Origin: Actinomycetes bacterium
GTDB lineage: Bacteria; Actinomycetota; Actinomycetes; Mycobacteriales; Micromonosporaceae
Direction: 5' to 3'
Length of the DNA stretch: 40,918 bases
NCBI GenBank assembly: GCA_023402505.1
Contig: JAEYGD010000529.1
Coordinates: 1-40,918, forward strand
Below are positions 40,353-40,918 of this stretch, piece after piece; positions within the stretch are counted from its first letter, which is position 1, and each line of letters begins with the position of its first letter. The notes beneath the pieces are model-generated. The model saw only the letters and a program-made list of their open reading frames with translations, was not told the origin of the DNA and did no database searches. Both the position numbers and the translations under genes were made by a program.

Positions 40353-40457
40353 CCGCGGCTGGTCCTTTCCCCTTACGCGGGCGGTGGGTGGCCGCCGCCC
40401 CGGCCAGCGATGTGGGGATGTCGCTGTCGGGTCCGCCGGAGCGGCGGCCGGGTGCAG

Positions 40458-40918
40458 TCACGCTCGACTTCTCGGATAGATCAAGTCGCCGCCACTTAGG
40501 CCCGCCAGGAGCCGGTCGTGACCACCTGCGGGCTGGGTCGGCCGCTTGGTGTCATCGGAGATCTGGGGGTTCGTCAGCGGCGGTGTCCAGGTCGCCGGGG
40601 GTGGCGTCGTCGCGGGTGGCGGCATCCAGTCGATGTTGCTGTCGCGACCGCCGCCGGCCAGGGCGGTGTCGATGAGGTCTTCGGCGGTGTCGAAGGCATC
40701 CTCGTGGCCGGTGGCGGTCACCTCTACCTTCACGGGGAGGATGAGGCGGACCTGCCAGCGGCGGGGGAGTCCGGGCAGGTCGACGTTGTGCAGGATGCGA
40801 TCGGCGACGTCCGGATCGATGTCGTGTTCGCCGGCGGCGTCGCGCAGCGCCTGCCACATCTGCCGGCGCAGGCGGGTAACGGAGGTCGTTTCGGTCGAGG
40901 GCGGGGCGGGTGGGGTGG
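40458..40918 (-). CDS. Hypothetical cargo protein, 5' end beyond window
   Basis: The frame is open to the right edge. An internal ATG at 40859 would give 133 residues, but the frame continues upstream (TSVTRLRRQMWQALRDAAGE), so the true start may lie outside. A beta-rich core reads RRWQVRLILPVKVEVTATGH, then EDAFDTAEDLIDTALAG, followed by a Pro/Thr-rich tail. The strand-then-helix pattern is common in small phage/plasmid proteins. Function unknown; it continues the same minus-strand operon. Confidence 0.55.
   Translation of the reverse strand, partial: TPPAPPSTETTSVTRLRRQMWQALRDAAGEHDIDPDVADRILHNVDLPGLPRRWQVRLILPVKVEVTATGHEDAFDTAEDLIDTALAGGGRDSNIDWMPPPATTPPPATWTPPLTNPQISDDTKRPTQPAGGHDRLLAGLSGGDLIYPRSRA

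Noticed and set aside
38791..40461. 556-codon minus-strand frame
   Set aside because: Only the last about 130 codons are protein-like. The rest runs out of frame across three real genes (113-aa, 43-aa and 124-aa) on the same strand.

Overview
The window is high-GC DNA with GTG/TTG starts, 4-bp ATGA/GTGA gene overlaps and families typical of Actinomycetota: DUF2637, LysM/BTAD proteins, DUF4839 and DUF4241 proteins, pentapeptide-DinB proteins and small phage/plasmid cargo genes. A soil or plant-associated Micromonosporaceae or Streptomyces relative fits best (inference). It is an accessory region: no tRNA, rRNA, core metabolic gene or CRISPR array was seen. Several genes are broken, one IS110 element is present, and long repeats are visible.

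1-9.3 kb, mostly minus strand: a putative conflict/defence segment. It holds a protein with an RNxxxH HEPN-type motif (1239-1784), a 1314-residue protein whose N-terminal domain looks nuclease-like (2152-6096), and a GTGA-coupled pair: a CBS-CBS-HEPN protein (7761-8531) followed by a degenerate superfamily-2 helicase-like protein (6628-7764). Upstream is a separate gene for a protein with three zinc ribbons (8778-9287). The CBS-HEPN/pseudo-helicase pair is the best candidate here for an undescribed system: a ligand-sensing ribonuclease controlled by a non-catalytic RecA-fold partner.

9.3-16 kb: small membrane proteins, a DUF4839 lipoprotein and small hypothetical genes, with a multiply frameshifted tyrosine recombinase and a frameshifted pentapeptide-repeat gene. 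This looks like decaying mobile DNA.

16-20 kb, plus strand: an Hsp70/actin-like ATPase fused to a membrane domain, then a membrane-anchored protein ending in a winged-helix/BTAD module. The two are linked by a 12-codon mini-ORF. A larger LysM-containing paralogue of the BTAD protein lies at 31.6-34.6 kb, coupled to a DUF2637 protein with a C-terminal helix-turn-helix.

20-30 kb: a conserved hypothetical gene, a pentapeptide-DinB gene split by two apparent single-base deletions, the IS110 transposase, and a two-component operon (kinase, probable pseudokinase, LuxR-type regulator). The operon is divergent from a secreted phospholipase A2 and a membrane protein, with a TACAGTG-N4-CACTGTA palindrome between them. 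A P-loop-less adenylate kinase homologue and small genes follow. At 30485-30622 lies a long imperfect palindrome; 46 bp of its right arm recur exactly at positions 1-46.

36-40.9 kb, minus strand: a leucine-rich-repeat protein, a DUF4241 protein, and a run of small phage/plasmid-type cargo genes, including two (43 and 41 aa) that are easily missed. The run ends in a lipoprotein gene and a strong terminator hairpin. It continues off the right edge.
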